A stretch of DNA of 64,000 nt, taken from positions 15,022,399-15,086,398 of the forward strand of contig CM064519.1 of assembly GCA_032716605.1 (NCBI GenBank), given 5' to 3'. The translations under genes were made by a program, and so were the position numbers. Below are positions 61,591 to 64,000 of the stretch, one piece after another; the stretch's first letter is position 1, and each line of letters starts with the position of its first letter. The notes beneath the pieces are model-generated. The model worked only from the letters and a program-made list of their open reading frames with translations, was not told the DNA's origin and made no database searches. This DNA is from Paralithodes platypus. Lineage: Eukaryota; Arthropoda; Malacostraca; Decapoda; Lithodidae.

Positions 61591-62201
61591 TCTTTCTGGT
61601 ACCGTCGCCGAACTGCGACGCGATGCGACCGGTGGTGGATCTGTCGGCCCTCAACGGGCACATCGTGCACACACGGTTTCGGATGCTGCCGGTACCCCGG
61701 GTACGCCTGGCCCTGTGCCCTCTGTCGTGGGTAGTGTCGCTGGCCCTCCAGGATGCGTCTTGGCTCGTTCCTCTCCATCCTCGCTTCCAGCGATTCTTGG
61801 CCGTTCGGACTTCCGATCGTGTGTTCCTGTTCGACGGCCTTCCCTTCGGTCTCCACATCGCGCCGCAGATCTTCTCCGCACTGGTGGGGCAGGCTCTGGG
61901 TCCTCTCCTCAGGAGCGGGCTCCAGATCCTGTTTTCCTTGGCCGATTGGTTGGTAGTTTCCGACGCCCTAGGACTGTGCATTGGCGACGCCCTCACAGTC
62001 GTTCGCACCGTCGCACGGTTAGGGTTCCCCTTCGATGTTCCCAAGTCACGCTTGACCCCGTCGCGTGTCGTGCCATGGGTCGGTCTCGCATGCACCTTCG
62101 GTGGAAGGTCTTCGCCGTGTTGCACTCGGTCTCCCTCTCGGGGTGGCTCTGGGACTCGTTCGTGGGTTCGCTGCATTGGGCCGCTCTGCCCCTTCCCTTA
62201 G
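61311..62201 (+). pseudogene. DIRS reverse transcriptase, catalytic Asp residues replaced
   Basis: In frame: FLSRVFLVP, MRPVVDLSALNGHIVHTRFR, motif A region WVVSLALQDASWLVPLHPRF, DGLPFGLHIAPQIFSALVG, motif C region ILFSLADWLVV, LGFPFDVPKSRLTPSRVVP. DIRS relatives have DLxDAY and YLDDWL; here these read ALQDAS and SLADWL, so the first Asp of each pair and the neighbouring Tyr are changed (D to A, Y to S). Without these Asp residues RT should be inactive. Past about 62100 the frame is lost. Confidence 0.82.
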
Positions 62202-62329
62202 GGAGCCTCTGGCTACGCCGCCTCCTCCTCATGGGCACCGCGGTGTTTCCGTTGCCCCTATGGATCGGCTCCTGCCGCTCCCGCGTACCGTTCGCAGACA
62301 CTTCGGTCGCTGGGTTGCTCGGGGCTCGC

Positions 62330-63108
62330 TCTCTGTGGCTGTGCCCTGGACCGCCCCCCCGCCGACGGTCTGGGTAGCCACAGATACGTCGAGCGAGGTT
62401 GGGTGAGGTTCCCGATCGAACCTGGGACGTCCGCTTCCCGGCCGATGGGTGGGTCTCCCTCCACTTACCCGTCTATGCCCTCGGACTGTTGGTTCCTTTG
62501 TTCTTCCTGCGGGACCACGCGCTGGCCCTTCGGGGTAAGTCAGTGGCCTTAGGGTTGGACACTCAGACAAGCTGTCCCCTGTTTCCTTATGCGGGGGTCC
62601 TCCAGGTCGTTGACTCTATTGGGGGTCTCGGTGGAGTTGTTCTTCCTCGCGGACCTACACCCCTTCTCCTTGCTTGCCTCCTCCCTGCCCGGGCCTGCCA
62701 CCCTGTGGGCGGCCGCCCAGTCGAGAGGGCAGGGCGTTCTTCTAAAATGGGCGATGAAACGGACTGTGTTCGCCGACCTCGCGGCTTCCTGAGGTGTTCC
62801 AGAGGTCGCCTTGTTCGCATCGGGGGTGCCGCGCCAGTTGCCTCTGGACCTCTCCCTCCGGCCTCGCGCTCCGGGGGGGGTCCGGACGCTTTTCTGGTAG
62901 CCTGGTACAGGTGGCGGTCGATATACATCTTTCCGCCACCAGACGCGCTGTTGATGTGCCCAGTCCTCGCGAAGCTGCGGCTGTACCACGGCTGCGTCTG
63001 GCTCCTCGCGCCTCTGTGGCCGGCACAGGCTTGGTCCGCCCGGTTGCCGCGGTGGTGCCCGAGTCCGGTCCCTCTACCTGTCTCCGGCTTCCGCTTGGGC
63101 TAGGTTAG
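62330..63108 (+). pseudogene. DIRS RNase H and linker to recombinase, frameshifted
   Basis: Blocks in changing frames: VWVATDTSSEVG (62363-62404, first RNase H Asp); FFLRDHALALRGKSVALGLD (62490-62557, next Asp); AAAQSRGQGVLLKWAMKRTV (62705-62770); PEVALFASGVPRQLPLDLS; WYRWRSIYIFPPP (62905-62944); LAPLWPAQAW (63000-63032). This is the RNase H and FASxxxxxxP...FPP...WPxQxW linker of DIRS elements. At least three frame changes. Confidence 0.75.
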
Positions 63109-64000
63109 GGACCTGCGGACCTCGTTGGCCTTCGCATCGTGCTTGTTCATGAGGCCCGGTGGCTCCCGGTCCCCGGCCGGGCCCTGACTGGCTTCCTGCA
63201 GCGTTCCTGGCCGTCTTCTCCTTGGGGGACTTACGGGTCCCGCTGGAGGTCTTTTACTAGGTGGCTACAGGCCACTCGCCTGCCGGTTGGCTCTCCTTCC
63301 CTCGTCCTACGCTCCTTGTTTCACCTCTTCCGTACACGTCGCTTTCAAATCGACGCTATACGTACCCACTTGTCTGCCGTCCGGGGGGTCTTTGGGTCCG
63401 TCGCTGGGTTGGTCGTTCCGCCACAGGAGCTGGATTCCTTCCTGACGGCTGCCTTCCGGGTTCGACCGCCTCCGCGCCAGGTCCCTCCGCAGTGGGATCT
63501 GGGGCGGGCTCTGGTCCTTCTGGCTTCACCCACGTATACAAGGGCCGCTACGCCGGTTCCATTGCTCGGGCGTCCACTCTTCCTTGTCGCTCTGGCCACT
63601 GGGGTTCGGGTGTCTGCACTAGCGGCGTTGTCACGGCCCCGGGACTGCGTGCGATTCTCCCCGTCCTTGCATGGCGTCTCGTTCGCCTCCTCCCCTCCTT
63701 TTGTTACCACGCATGGGAGGGAGGCCCCCGCTTTCCAGCCTTTCGCCGTCCAGGCTTTACGGCGTGGGCATCCTCGCCATGTGTTGTGCCCGGTGTCAGC
63801 CTTGCACTCCTCTGTTGCGTCTGTGGCGCCGCCTTCGGGTACTGCTGTGTGGGTGTCTCCTCGGACAGGTGGGAGGCTCTCGCCGGTGCGGATGGGCCGC
63901 CACGTTTGTCGGACCGTTCGTGCCCGTCACCCTGTTTGTAGGGGTTCTGCGCACGATGTCAGATCCTTTGCTGCCTCCTTCCGGTTCCTGCCACGTCGAT
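63109..64000 (+). CDS. DIRS tyrosine recombinase, partial (continues past window)
   Basis: Frame 1 is open from the codon after TAG (63106-63108) to the window end, 297 codons. Order: LVLRSLFHLFRTRRF, THLSAVRGVFGSVAGLVVPP, PPRQVPPQWDLGRALVLLAS (start of the catalytic domain), PLFLVALATGVRVSALAALS with the first catalytic Arg, PAFQPFAVQALRRGHPRH, LCPVSALHSSV, and AHDVRSFAASFRFL with the H-x-x-R pair. The nucleophile Tyr should lie beyond 64000. The usual Glu of RxSEL is Ala here. It would cut and rejoin circular cDNA into the genome. Confidence 0.8.

Larger units (their letters stand above)
57601..64000 (+). mobile_element. DIRS-type tyrosine-recombinase retrotransposon, A-poor, runs off the end
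   Basis: Order of similarity: 5' leader with palindromes, gag-like Cys-rich and RS-rich protein (58800-60590), RT (about 61590-62100), RNase H (62370-62560), linker (62640-63100), tyrosine recombinase (63109-64000+). That order is diagnostic of DIRS elements, which integrate with a recombinase rather than an integrase. A is about 3-13% of bases in sampled 60-nt rows while T stays near 20-33%. Left border unknown; A-depletion starts near 57600. Confidence 0.85.

Noticed and set aside
60482..62377. 631-codon open frame
   Set aside because: It runs through gag-RT sequence in the wrong frame; long only because A-poor DNA has few stop codons.

Overview
This is a repeat-dense stretch of animal nuclear DNA, almost certainly arthropod and most plausibly decapod crustacean (inference from the repertoire: piggyBac, DIRS, Gypsy, PIF/Harbinger, many non-LTR retrotransposon lineages, tRNA-derived SINEs, and TTAGG-type telomere-like motifs). 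I find no convincing host gene, rRNA gene or functional tRNA gene. Nearly every long open frame belongs to a mobile element, and most are broken.

Layout. 1-5 kb: LINE scraps, a telomere-motif hairpin and a non-coding repeat of about 3.3 kb that recurs at 18.2-21.5 kb. 5.0-8.2 kb: a LINE with a 12-bp target-site duplication and an (ATT)n tail. 8.4-10.3 kb: an inverted SINE and a decayed antisense LINE. 10.6-12.6 kb: a TTAA MITE and a Gypsy gag remnant. 13.1-17.0 kb: an antisense LINE (LINE-B) split by a polyA-tailed LINE end (LINE-A) and a SINE dimer. 21.5-22.8 kb: antisense Gypsy RT/RNase H. 23.3-28.0 kb: LINE-A, an orphan Pro-rich frame and two antisense LINE pieces. 28.1-35.0 kb: an I-type LINE (gag-like ORF1, endonuclease, RT, RNase H) cut in two by an antisense RTE-type LINE. 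35.0-37.4 kb: a truncated PIF/Harbinger element with a perfect 6 x 38 bp minisatellite. 37.4-53.8 kb: a nest of TTAA-flanked DNA transposons, with two piggyBac elements (39679-45099 and 47222-50908), MITEs inserted into each other and into piggyBac, and tRNA-derived SINEs. 53.8-57.0 kb: an antisense LINE (LINE-C). 57.6-64.0 kb: a strikingly adenine-poor DIRS-type tyrosine-recombinase retrotransposon running off the window end.

Most notable: (1) several TTAA elements share a fixed end architecture in which a family-specific palindrome occurs twice at conserved spacing between conserved flanks, while its sequence differs completely between elements; (2) the DIRS element is strand-asymmetrically depleted of A, and its lost RT and recombinase catalytic residues all fit A-to-C changes; (3) several nested insertions have readable empty sites inside this window, which proves TTAA duplication for the MITEs.
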